Under the pieces are notes generated by a model, which did no database searches, had not been told where the DNA came from, and saw only the letters and a list, made by a program, of their open reading frames with translations. Source: Spartobacteria bacterium UBA6821 (lineage in GTDB: Bacteria; Verrucomicrobiota; Verrucomicrobiia; Chthoniobacterales; UBA6821). Taken from it: a stretch of 10,983 nt of DNA. The translations under genes and the position numbers were made by a program. Location of the stretch: contig DKEN01000001.1 in the NCBI GenBank assembly GCA_002452515.1, positions 22,706 to 33,688 on the forward strand. Direction: 5' to 3'. Of the stretch, positions 1 to 6,458 are shown one piece after another (position 1 is the first letter of the stretch; each line of letters opens with the position of its first letter).

Positions 1-687
1 TTGCACGAACTGCTGATCAAGACTCTTCAGGAACTCGATCATTTTCCTCTGCCGTTGGCACAAATCATCGGCAAGGAACTCACCGGCAGCGGACTTCAGA
101 TTTTCAAGGCGCAGAAGAAGATCATCCATGTCTCCGTGGCGCGTCCACGCTATCTGGATCGCGCCTCAACGCCGACCTCCGAAGGCTCCCGATCCATCCT
201 TGAGTATCTTGAGGCTCATCCGAAGCAACACCGCGACAAGCAATGGGCCGGCCTGCTCGCCCTGCGCACTGAACCGGCTGGTGACGATGCCGAATCGGTT
301 AAACAGCGGGAACAGTCACTCGGCACCGATCTTATCTGGTTGCTCCACCAAGGGCATGTGCTCGACTTTGCAATGGGCAATCTTCAAGCCGCCATCCCTC
401 CCGTCCAGCAACACAAGCCTACACAGATCGTGAAGGAAACGCCCGCGCCAGCAGCTACGGAAGTGGCAAAAAGAGTGGAACCTGAGCCGGCAGCCGAAGT
501 GGTTGAAGAAGAACAACTGACGGTCGAAGAGGCTGTCGTTGAAGAACCTCCTGCCGCAATCGCCATAGAAAGCATTGCGCCGATTGCCCCTATTCCCGTT
601 GCCGTTGTTGAAGAGCCAGTTGTTGCTACGGAGCCTGCGGAAGTTTCAGAAGTGTCCGCTGAGCCAAAGGCCCCGCTGAACTCCTGA
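1..687 (+). CDS. Hypothetical protein, 3' part, with acidic Ala/Pro/Glu/Val-rich tail
   Basis: The frame is open from the first base of the window to a TGA at 685-687, and the first codon is a TTG at the very edge, so the true start is probably upstream and this is treated as 5'-partial. I do not recognise the family. The first ~135 visible residues look globular. They include a basic stretch around residues 35-55 (KAQKKIIHVSVARPRYLD) and a hydrophobic segment near 110-130 (LIWLLHQGHVLDFAMGNLQ) that could be a winged-helix-like C-terminal fold; that fold is a guess. From about residue 135 to the end the protein becomes low-complexity, rich in Ala, Pro, Glu and Val, with VVEEP occurring twice. 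It is probably an extended disordered tail. No membrane segment or catalytic motif is visible. A 33-bp gap separates it from the next gene on the same strand, so co-transcription is possible. Confidence 0.7.
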   Translation: MHELLIKTLQELDHFPLPLAQIIGKELTGSGLQIFKAQKKIIHVSVARPRYLDRASTPTSEGSRSILEYLEAHPKQHRDKQWAGLLALRTEPAGDDAESVKQREQSLGTDLIWLLHQGHVLDFAMGNLQAAIPPVQQHKPTQIVKETPAPAATEVAKRVEPEPAAEVVEEEQLTVEEAVVEEPPAAIAIESIAPIAPIPVAVVEEPVVATEPAEVSEVSAEPKAPLNS

Positions 688-720
688 GCAGCGCTTCCCT
701 AACACCATTTCAACATCGAA

Positions 721-1485
721 ATGGCCGAGGCCAACATTTACGAATCGCCGAAGCTCCTCGGTGAGTATTTGCTCCTGCACTTCGGAGGGGCGACGGATCT
801 GTGTCACGAGTCACTCCCGGTCGATCCCTCGATAACAGCTATGCCGTTTCCGGTGCGCTGTGTCCGGGAGTTGCTCGATACAGCATTGCTCCCTGAGAAT
901 GCCACTGCCTTGGAAGTTGGCTGTGCTGTCGGAGGATCGGCGTTTGAACTCGCACGGCATTGCAGCAAGGTTGATGCCAGCGACTATTCCTCCTCCTTCA
1001 TCGCTGCAGCCAAGACCCTCTTGCTTGAAGGGGAAATTGCCGCACCGCGCGCCGTGGAAGGAGCGATCACGACTTCTTTTACAGCTCATGTTCCAAGTGA
1101 GATCGAGAAAAGCTGCATCACTTTTTCGGTGGCTGACGCCACAAAGCTCCCGCCAGATCTCGGCCCATACGATGTCGTTCTTGCTGCCAATCTGCTCTGC
1201 CGCCTCCCCGATCCAGAAGCCTTCCTTTCCCGGGCTTCCGAACTCGTCAAACCGGGCGGCCAACTTCTGCTCACCACCCCCTTCACCTGGCTGGAGGAAT
1301 ATACGCCCCGCGACCGTTGGATTGGTGGCATTGATCCGAATAACCGTAGTGAAAAGGAACTCCTGCGCCATCTTTCCCGTGACTTCCGATTGCATCGTCG
1401 GCGCGATCTGCCATTCCTGATTCGGGAACATGAACGAAAATATCAACTCGGCATCGCGCTTGGGACCTGCTGGATCAGAAACTGA
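721..1485 (+). CDS. Stand-alone OvoA C-terminal-type methyltransferase (putative 4-mercaptohistidine N1-methyltransferase)
   Basis: This 254-residue protein matches the domain that in bifunctional OvoA is fused behind the 5-histidylcysteine sulfoxide synthase. There it transfers a methyl group from SAM to the imidazole N of 4-mercaptohistidine, the last step to ovothiol A. Visible features are an N-terminal YESPKLLGEYLLLHFG segment (residues 7-22), SAM motif I LEVGCAVGGS (64-73), an acidic residue after the second strand near D85/D88, AANLLCRLPDP (145-155), LVKPGG (165-170), TPFTWLEEYTPRDRWIGG (176-193) and a C-terminal PFLIREHERKYQ (221-232). The last three blocks are typical of this family and not of generic methyltransferases. 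No sulfoxide-synthase gene lies in the window, so the partner must be elsewhere or the substrate differs. The ATG at 721 has no clear Shine-Dalgarno. The 3' end overlaps the next methyltransferase. Family assignment is firm; the substrate is inferred. Confidence 0.85.
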   Translation: MAEANIYESPKLLGEYLLLHFGGATDLCHESLPVDPSITAMPFPVRCVRELLDTALLPENATALEVGCAVGGSAFELARHCSKVDASDYSSSFIAAAKTLLLEGEIAAPRAVEGAITTSFTAHVPSEIEKSCITFSVADATKLPPDLGPYDVVLAANLLCRLPDPEAFLSRASELVKPGGQLLLTTPFTWLEEYTPRDRWIGGIDPNNRSEKELLRHLSRDFRLHRRRDLPFLIREHERKYQLGIALGTCWIRN

Positions 1486-2095
1486 TGAGGCAGAGGCGGT
1501 GAATTGGGAGTCCCGCTACCGACTTGGCGATACTCCTTGGGAGAAGGGATGTTCCTCTCCTCCCCTTATTGACTTTCTCGCACGCCATCCGATCCAGGGG
1601 GAGATCCTGGTTCCCGGATGTGGAATAGGCCACGAAGTACGCACTCTTGCAGCACAGGACGTTCATCAAACCACGGTGATCGGACTCGATCTCGCCGAAA
1701 CAGCCATCACTCTGGCTCAAGGCATTCCCCTCGTAGGCCAGGAAACGTATGTGCAGGGTGATCTCTTCGCCTTCCCATCCTCCTGGAACGGACGCTTCAA
1801 CTGGGTGGTGGAGCACACCTGTTTCTGTGCCATCGATCCTACCCTGAGAGCCGACTATGTACGGGCCATTGCTCAGGTCTTGAAACCTGGCGGCCAGTAT
1901 TTCGCCATCTTCTTCATGACTCCCGATTCCGAGCAAGGGCCTCCCTTTGGAACGACCAAGGAAGAAATCGCCCAACTCTTTGAGCCAAGCTTTGAGCTCT
2001 TGGAGGAGTGGATTCCAACTCGCACTTTCGAAGGCCGTGAGGGGCGGGAACTCTGCCAACTCCGCCGTAAAGCGGAGGAGGCTATTAGGCTGTAG
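1430..2095 (+). CDS. TPMT-family class I SAM-dependent methyltransferase
   Basis: This 221-residue protein carries the thiopurine S-methyltransferase family pattern: WESRYRLGDTPWEKG (residues 26-40), motif I ILVPGCGIGHEV (59-70), acidic D87 at the end of strand 2, GDLFAFP (110-116), the family-specific EHTCFCAIDP (128-137) and VLKPGGQYFAIFF (150-162). Bacterial members methylate thiols, halides or metalloid ions; the substrate here cannot be read from sequence. The ATG at 1430 gives a 56-bp overlap with the preceding methyltransferase. A GTG at 1499, just after that gene's stop, would still leave the whole domain intact, so the start is uncertain. The last residues (EAIRL) and the TAG stop lie inside the left arm of the inverted repeat that bounds the downstream cassette, so the C-terminus appears to have been rewritten by that element. 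Its pairing with an ovothiol-type methyltransferase suggests thiol chemistry, but this is inference. Confidence 0.85.
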   Translation: MNENINSASRLGPAGSETDEAEAVNWESRYRLGDTPWEKGCSSPPLIDFLARHPIQGEILVPGCGIGHEVRTLAAQDVHQTTVIGLDLAETAITLAQGIPLVGQETYVQGDLFAFPSSWNGRFNWVVEHTCFCAIDPTLRADYVRAIAQVLKPGGQYFAIFFMTPDSEQGPPFGTTKEEIAQLFEPSFELLEEWIPTRTFEGREGRELCQLRRKAEEAIRL

Positions 2096-2110
2096 TCTGT
2101 TAGACTGTTA
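2078..2110 (+). repeat. Left inverted-repeat arm of the cassette
   Basis: This arm pairs with 2476-2508, with mismatches only at arm positions 7, 19 and 30; one further matched base (2111/2475) extends it. Within the arm, TAG triplets recur at 2086, 2093, 2101 and 2109 (spacing 7, 8, 8), built from units of the form TAGnCTGT. The arm also holds a small perfect hairpin, AGTCT-GTT-AGACT, at 2094-2106. It encodes the last five residues and the stop codon of the methyltransferase ending at 2095. Confidence 0.85.
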
Positions 2111-2116
2111 GGGGGA
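2111..2116 (+). promoter_or_regulatory. Strong Shine-Dalgarno for the four-helix-bundle gene
   Basis: GGGGGA at 2111-2116 lies about 5 bases before the ATG at 2122 and decides that start. It stands out because the neighbouring genes starting at 721, 2540, 8687 (minus) and 9792 (minus) have no comparable purine-rich site. This fits the cassette carrying its own translation signal. Confidence 0.6.
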
Positions 2117-2121
2117 GAATC

Positions 2122-2478
2122 ATGCGCGACCACAGAAAACTCCGGGCATTCGTGCTGGCTGATGAACTCGTCATCCAGATCTATCAACTGACGCAAAATT
2201 TCCCGAAGGATGAGATTTACGGCCTCACATCCCAGATGCGGAAGGCAGCCGTTTCTGTGCCCTCGAACATTGTGGAAGGGTGTGCACGAGAAGGCGAGGT
2301 GGAGTATCTCCGATTCCTTGAAATCGCATTCGGTTCGTTACGAGAGCTTCACTATCAGCTTAGTCTGGCAAAGAGGATGGGATATTGCGAATACGCCCTG
2401 TTTCTCACTGCTGACGAAAAATGTGAGGAAACAGGAAAGGTGCTGGCTGCCCTGATTCGATCCATCCGCCAAGGCTAA
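2122..2478 (+). CDS. Four-helix-bundle protein, 23S rRNA IVS (S23) family
   Basis: This 118-residue protein has the full family signature: HRKLRAFVLADELV at the start, NFPKDEIYGL (residues 26-35), SQMRKAAVSVPSNIVEG (37-53) and RFLEIAFGSLRELHYQL (64-80), with predicted long amphipathic helices throughout. Proteins of this family are encoded inside intervening sequences of some bacterial 23S rRNA genes. They are also related to Avd, the accessory protein of diversity-generating retroelements, which forms a basic barrel-shaped pentamer that binds nucleic acid. No reverse transcriptase, variable repeat or rRNA gene is visible here, so this copy is solitary. It is placed exactly between the two arms of an inverted repeat, and its TAA stop (2476-2478) is the first triplet of the right arm. 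Biochemical function is unknown. Confidence 0.9.
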   Translation: MRDHRKLRAFVLADELVIQIYQLTQNFPKDEIYGLTSQMRKAAVSVPSNIVEGCAREGEVEYLRFLEIAFGSLRELHYQLSLAKRMGYCEYALFLTADEKCEETGKVLAALIRSIRQG

Positions 2479-2508
2479 TAGTCTAACAGTCTACAGCCTA
2501 AAAGCCTC
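2476..2508 (-). repeat. Right inverted-repeat arm of the cassette
   Basis: The reverse complement of 2478-2110 geometry is not needed to see it: reading this arm on the minus strand reproduces the left arm at 30 of 33 positions. It has the same TAG spacing of 7, 8 and 8 bases (the last TAG using the extra base at 2475). The internal AGTCT/AGACT hairpin of the left arm is lost here by a T-to-A change, leaving a direct repeat of TAGACT. The arm begins with the TAA stop of the enclosed gene. Confidence 0.85.
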
Positions 2509-2539
2509 TGTTCCCCCGCCCCTCCGACTCCCCTTTCCC

Positions 2540-4669
2540 ATGAGCGACTGCTGCCACCATCACCCGAAAAAGGCGTCACCGCCGCCGAAATCGAAGGGTT
2601 CACTTTACACCTGTCCGATGCATCCTGAGATTCTGCGGGAAGGGCCGGGAGATTGTCCGAAATGCGGCATGGCTCTTGAGCCGCTGATTCCAACAGGTAC
2701 CGAGGATCAGGAGTCCAAACTCTTGGGCCAAAAATTCTGGCTCTCCGTGATTCTTGGTGTGCCGGTCCTCCTGCTCGCCATGGCCCCCATGCTAGGGATC
2801 ACTCTCCTCTCTCCATTCTGGTCCGACTGGCTCGAATGCCTGCTCTCGCTTCCGGTGCTCTTCTGGTGCGGAGCGCCTATCTGGATCAAAGGCTTCCGTT
2901 CCTTTGCCGATCGGAATCTCAACATGTTTTCCCTGATCACCCTGGGAACGGCTGCCGCGTTTCTGGACAGCATGGTCGTCTTGATCCAAAACGGAGGTGG
3001 CAATCAGACCATGCATTCCCAAGGTCTCTATTTTGAGGCCGCCACGGCCATCATGGTGCTCGTGTTGTTGGGGCAATGGCTGGAAGCCCGTGGGCGGGCG
3101 CGCACGGGATCGGCCCTGCGCGAATTGCTCGATCTTACTCCTGCCACGGCCCGACTGGTGCAGGAAGGTAAAGACGACCGGGAGATTCCAGTCTCTGAAC
3201 TTCATCCTGGAAACCACGTTCGCATCCTTCCCGGTGATAAAATTCCCGCCGACGGAACGATCGTCGAGGGCTGGAGCTCCGTGGACGAATCGATGCTCAC
3301 CGGGGAATCCCTCCCTGCGGAGAAAACTGCTGGATCGTCCCTATCCGCCGGAACACTCAACAGGGAGGGGAGTTTCATCATGCAGCTCACCCGGGTGGGG
3401 TCCGAAACGGCCCTTGCCCAGATCATCCATCTTGTCGCTCAGGCACAACGCAGCCAGGCTCCGATTCAGCAACTCGCCGACCGGGTCGCGGCGGTTTTTG
3501 TCCCGATTGTACTCGGCATCAGTGCGCTGACCTTCGCTGGCTGGATGCTGTTTGCCCACAGTTGGACTCATGCGCTGGGCTCCTCCGTCTCGGTGCTCAT
3601 GATCGCCTGCCCATGCGCCCTGGGACTCGCCACACCAATGGCTCTCGCCGTTGGAATCGGACGTGCGGCGCGTCACGGCATTCTGATTCGCTCCGCCGTA
3701 GCCTTGCAAAATCTCGCCTCCACGACACTGCTGGCTCTCGATAAAACGGGAACGCTCACCGAAGGTACCCCCCGCATCCTCTCCCTACACCCTCTGGGAG
3801 ATATCACTGAGGAACACCTCCTGACGCTGGCCGCTGCCGCAGAGATCGGGAGCGAGCATCCTCTTGCCCAAGCGGTGATCCAGTGTGCCAAAAGCCGCAA
3901 TCTAATCCTGCCAAAAGCCACCGACTTCACCGCTCATCCCGGCGGGGGTATTTCCGCAACCGTGGAGGGGGTTTCACTGCTCGTCGGCAGCATCCGGTTT
4001 CTTCGGGAACAAGGCGTCCCTGTTCAGCCTTTGGAACAGCTTGTCGTTTCTGATGGAGCCGGGTTGGTTGCGGTTGCCAAGAACGGTGTGTCAGCAGGTG
4101 CCTTCTTTGTGAGCGATACGATCCGGCCCTCCGCTAAGAATCTCCTTCGTGATTTCAAAGCCCTTGGCGTGCAGATCGCGATGCTCACCGGCGATCGCGA
4201 AAGCGTGGCGCGCAGCATAGCGGAAGAACTCGGCATCACACTCTGGAAAGCCGAACTCACCCCGGCACAAAAAGGGGAGCAGTTGGCGCAGTGGAAGAAA
4301 GAAGGTTACCAAACCGCGATGGCAGGAGATGGGATCAACGATGCCCCGGCTTTGGCTATGGCGGATGCCTCCATCGCGATGGGAGCAGGCTCCGATATCG
4401 CCAAGGAAACGGCGGGGATCATTTTGCTCAAGCCTTCGCTAGAGGGAATCGCCGAATCCCTTCTGCTAAGCCGTGCAGTCCTCCGCACGATCCGTCAAAA
4501 TCTCTTCTTCGCCTTCGCTTATAATATCATTGGCATCCCTATCGCAGCGGGACTTCTCTACCCTTGCTTCGGCATCCTGCTCAGCCCCATGCTGGCAGCG
4601 GCAGCGATGAGCCTCAGTTCGGTCTCTGTCATCGCCAATTCCCTACGGCTCAGGAAGATGCGGATTTAA
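2540..4669 (+). CDS. copA: Copper-exporting P1B-type ATPase with N-terminal HMBD metal-binding domain
   Basis: This 709-residue ATPase pumps Cu+ (possibly Ag+) out of the cytoplasm at the expense of ATP. In order it shows a Cys/His-rich start CCHHH (4-8), a heavy-metal-binding domain YTCPMHPE with CPKCGM (Cys25, His28, Cys39, Cys42), actuator TGES (254-257), the CPC metal site in helix 6 (Cys357-Pro358-Cys359), the phosphorylation site DKTGT with Asp401, the nucleotide-domain His440-Pro441, the hinge GDGIND (596-601), and the Cu+-group residues Tyr661-Asn662 and MSLSS (690-694) in the last two membrane helices. There is no classical ferredoxin-like CxxC HMA domain; the HMBD replaces it. Length is normal for this architecture. 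No copper regulator or chaperone gene is adjacent. The ATG at 2540 has no clear Shine-Dalgarno and follows a C-rich stretch 31 bp after the inverted-repeat arm. Confidence 0.95.
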   Translation: MSDCCHHHPKKASPPPKSKGSLYTCPMHPEILREGPGDCPKCGMALEPLIPTGTEDQESKLLGQKFWLSVILGVPVLLLAMAPMLGITLLSPFWSDWLECLLSLPVLFWCGAPIWIKGFRSFADRNLNMFSLITLGTAAAFLDSMVVLIQNGGGNQTMHSQGLYFEAATAIMVLVLLGQWLEARGRARTGSALRELLDLTPATARLVQEGKDDREIPVSELHPGNHVRILPGDKIPADGTIVEGWSSVDESMLTGESLPAEKTAGSSLSAGTLNREGSFIMQLTRVGSETALAQIIHLVAQAQRSQAPIQQLADRVAAVFVPIVLGISALTFAGWMLFAHSWTHALGSSVSVLMIACPCALGLATPMALAVGIGRAARHGILIRSAVALQNLASTTLLALDKTGTLTEGTPRILSLHPLGDITEEHLLTLAAAAEIGSEHPLAQAVIQCAKSRNLILPKATDFTAHPGGGISATVEGVSLLVGSIRFLREQGVPVQPLEQLVVSDGAGLVAVAKNGVSAGAFFVSDTIRPSAKNLLRDFKALGVQIAMLTGDRESVARSIAEELGITLWKAELTPAQKGEQLAQWKKEGYQTAMAGDGINDAPALAMADASIAMGAGSDIAKETAGIILLKPSLEGIAESLLLSRAVLRTIRQNLFFAFAYNIIGIPIAAGLLYPCFGILLSPMLAAAAMSLSSVSVIANSLRLRKMRI

Positions 4670-4766
4670 TGCAATAACCCGCCAGGCGGAAATTCCAGGC
4701 AATCCACTGCCCACATCACAAATACCTTTACCCGATAGTAAAAGAAGCAGAGAAGTGGCCATAGTT

Positions 4767-5858
4767 ATGATACCCTCTCCGCGCGTTCTCTTCACCCTGC
4801 TGGCCTCCGGTCTTATTTTCTCTTCCTCGGCCCTCGCCGATACTTATTACGACACCAGCGGCGTTACCAACAACAGTGGCGTGCCGATTGATATCACTTA
4901 CTGGCAGGGATTGCGGAACTATGGCAACTCCACGAATCTTTTTTTTACCGGCACGGCCAGTAATAACACAGATGGCCTAGTTTATATCGGCCCCATCACG
5001 GGTGTTGGCGGTACGGCATATATTATCAATGCACCGGGAGCTGCGACGACAAGCTTGTACGGCCCGGATAATCTCACCAATGGCGATGTCGCCGTTGTCG
5101 GCGTTTATAAGACAGGCACTAACGCAACCAACATCGTCCATGGCACGATTGGCCAGGGATCGCTTTCCGACCTCTCAACGGGAGGTGGAATCTGGACAAC
5201 AGTTGATTATACAAATGCAACCCACACCTATGTGCACAGCATGATGGGTGGTTATGCCGTCGGCAATGCGGATACAAACCTGTTGGAGGATCCCACCAAC
5301 AACGAGCACGCCTTTATCTACAATGTCGCCACGCCGGGCTTCGAAGATGTCTCCTTCAGATTTGCCACGAACATCATCTCCACGACGCTCTATGGAATCT
5401 GGTACAACGGCGGAACGAGTTACACGCTGGCGGGCGGTTACGCGACCTTGCTGGGTGGCCCCAATGCCTTCCTGGTGAATTGGGACTCTTCCGGTAGCGG
5501 AACCAATGCCTTCAGCGATTGGGCTTCGTACACCAATGTGACCCATTTCGAGGGGATCAGCAGTGTGACTCCGGGTGTCTACACTCTCAGCGGCGACGGC
5601 CCCTCTTCTCTGCTGACCGTATCTACCAACAACGACGGGACCTTTGATTCAGGAACCCTGCAGGTTTTGACCGGGCCTGGTGGCACCAATATCAGTGCGA
5701 ATTCTGTCTACGGCACCAATGTGGTGGGGATCACAACTCCCGGATCGGCCTTTCAGGCAACCGTGTCACCCATTCCGGAACCCTCTGCTGTTGCCCTGCT
5801 GACTCTCAGCCTAGGTAGCTTGGTTTTACTGCGCCTTCGCTCGCGGGTTCACGGCTAA
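4767..5858 (+). CDS. Secreted PEP-CTERM sorting-domain protein
   Basis: The N-terminus has a signal peptide: Arg in a short basic region, a hydrophobic core LLASGLIFSSS and an ALA cleavage site before DTYYD. The C-terminus has the tripartite PEP-CTERM signal: PIPEPS, a hydrophobic helix of about 16 residues and an Arg-rich tail (RLRSRVHG). Proteins with this signal are exported and processed by an exosortase, which is not encoded in this window. The body of about 310 residues is rich in Asn, Thr, Gly and Ser and lacks visible Cys, consistent with an extracellular beta-rich fold. Repeating motifs around aromatic-Gly-Gly-Thr and NAFLVNW suggest beta-strand repeats, but I do not recognise a named domain. 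I prefer the ATG at 4767. An in-frame GTG at 4755, with AAGAAG seven bases before it, is an equally workable start that adds four residues. Function is unknown. Confidence 0.85.
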   Translation: MIPSPRVLFTLLASGLIFSSSALADTYYDTSGVTNNSGVPIDITYWQGLRNYGNSTNLFFTGTASNNTDGLVYIGPITGVGGTAYIINAPGAATTSLYGPDNLTNGDVAVVGVYKTGTNATNIVHGTIGQGSLSDLSTGGGIWTTVDYTNATHTYVHSMMGGYAVGNADTNLLEDPTNNEHAFIYNVATPGFEDVSFRFATNIISTTLYGIWYNGGTSYTLAGGYATLLGGPNAFLVNWDSSGSGTNAFSDWASYTNVTHFEGISSVTPGVYTLSGDGPSSLLTVSTNNDGTFDSGTLQVLTGPGGTNISANSVYGTNVVGITTPGSAFQATVSPIPEPSAVALLTLSLGSLVLLRLRSRVHG

Positions 5859-5933
5859 AATTTCTGTATTATTAGGTTGGCCGTTTTTCTTGGGCATACC
5901 GTCCATGGTATCGCTCACTTTGAGACATTATGC

Positions 5934-6230
5934 CTAAAGGCTTCGAAGAAGCTTGTAGGAGTAGATCCCCGAAGCATGCCCATCTGCCCATTTGAACAGC
6001 AGCGCATACCCCCCGACAAAATCATACGACTTCAGTTCGAAGCTGTTCTCCTTGTAGCTCCTTGCGGGTGCCTCCCCTCGTCCGATGACATCCGGTTCAC
6101 CACAGCACACGGCACACGGGCAGGCTCGCCGCAGTAATTCCAGAGGCAGGTATTGCTCGACTCCATCATTCCAGGAAAGGGCAAGTTCGCCCGTGGGAAG
6201 CGGAGCGACGGCAATGAGATTCAAAATCAT
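5934..6230 (-). CDS. DUF971 family protein (gamma-butyrobetaine hydroxylase-like N-terminal domain)
   Basis: This complete 98-residue protein has the DUF971 pattern: LSWNDG (residues 18-23), LRRACPCAVC (33-42), VGGYAL (72-77) and WADGHASGIYSYKLLR (81-96). In the eukaryotic hydroxylases the same fold forms a small zinc-binding domain; the likely ligands here are Cys37, Cys39, Cys42 and His85. Bacterial stand-alone members are sometimes found with iron-sulfur cluster carrier or Mrp/ApbC-type genes, but no such neighbour exists here. The gene converges with the PEP-CTERM gene across a 75-bp gap. The start ATG at 6230 lacks a Shine-Dalgarno, and a TATAAT sits only three bases before it. Role unknown. 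Confidence 0.85.
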   Translation of the reverse strand: MILNLIAVAPLPTGELALSWNDGVEQYLPLELLRRACPCAVCCGEPDVIGRGEAPARSYKENSFELKSYDFVGGYALLFKWADGHASGIYSYKLLRSL

Positions 6231-6233
6231 CGA

Positions 6234-6239
6234 ATTATA
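6234..6239 (-). promoter_or_regulatory. Possible -10 element of the DUF971 gene
   Basis: On the minus strand a perfect TATAAT lies three bases upstream of the ATG at 6230. There is no Shine-Dalgarno and no good -35 hexamer at 16-18 bp. If used, transcription would begin at or beside the start codon and the mRNA would be leaderless. The match may be chance in an AT-rich stretch. Confidence 0.25.
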
Positions 6240-6385
6240 TTACCACAAAGGACTGAAAAGGAGATTCAAAGTGGGAAAGGTAAAATATTGTTAAAACCTT
6301 TTCCTGATGCTCACCTTTTCTCCCTTTGGATCGCCCTTGGCTATTTCCTCTGTGGTAAAATTTTTCGGCTGCTTTTTCTGCTCTC

Positions 6386-6428
6386 AAAGAAGAACGCGCG
6401 GGAACCAAGTTCTCCGCGCGTTCGCTTT
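6386..6428 (-). terminator. Rho-independent terminator behind the pyrophosphatase gene
   Basis: A perfect 10-bp GC-rich stem (GAACGCGCGG at 6392-6401 with CCGCGCGTTC at 6414-6423) is extended inward by GAAC/GTTC (6402-6405/6409-6412), leaving one bulged base and a 3-base loop. AAAG (6386-6389) and CTTT (6425-6428) flank it on the outside. On the minus strand it starts about 30 bases after the stop at 6459 and is followed by TTCTTT, as expected for the terminator of the pyrophosphatase gene. The symmetric flanks would allow some activity on the other strand. Confidence 0.8.
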
Positions 6429-6458
6429 AAGTTCTAGAATTGGTTTCTCTCGAGCGGA

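Larger units (their letters stand above)
2078..2508. mobile_element. Inverted-repeat-bounded IVS-like cassette (about 431 bp)
   Basis: A single small gene, the four-helix-bundle protein at 2122-2478, is enclosed by two 33-bp inverted arms at 2078-2110 and 2476-2508 that match at 30 of 33 positions. The outer ends of both arms read GAGGCT-TTAGGCTGTAG inward. The left arm contains the end of the upstream methyltransferase and the right arm contains the stop of the enclosed gene, so the unit is trimmed to its coding region. No transposase is encoded and I found no convincing target-site duplication. The layout (complementary ends closing a loop that carries an S23/IVS ORF) resembles 23S rRNA intervening sequences, but here the unit sits between protein genes. 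Mobility is inferred from structure only. Confidence 0.6.

Noticed and set aside
811..1446. A 211-codon open frame on the minus strand opposite the OvoA-type methyltransferase
   Set aside because: It has no recognisable motifs and lies fully antisense to a gene with clear family signatures.
2122..2478. Diversity-generating retroelement, because the four-helix-bundle protein is related to Avd
   Set aside because: No reverse transcriptase, template repeat or variable repeat is present in the window.
2060..2525. Target-site duplication flanking the cassette
   Set aside because: The bases just outside 2078 and 2508 do not match over any convincing length.
4679..4689. CCGCC-A-GGCGG palindrome after copA as a terminator
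   Set aside because: The loop is too short for the full stem and no T-run follows.
5877..6137. An 86-codon open frame on the plus strand
   Set aside because: It overlaps the DUF971 gene on the other strand, which has conserved Cys/His and WxDGH motifs.
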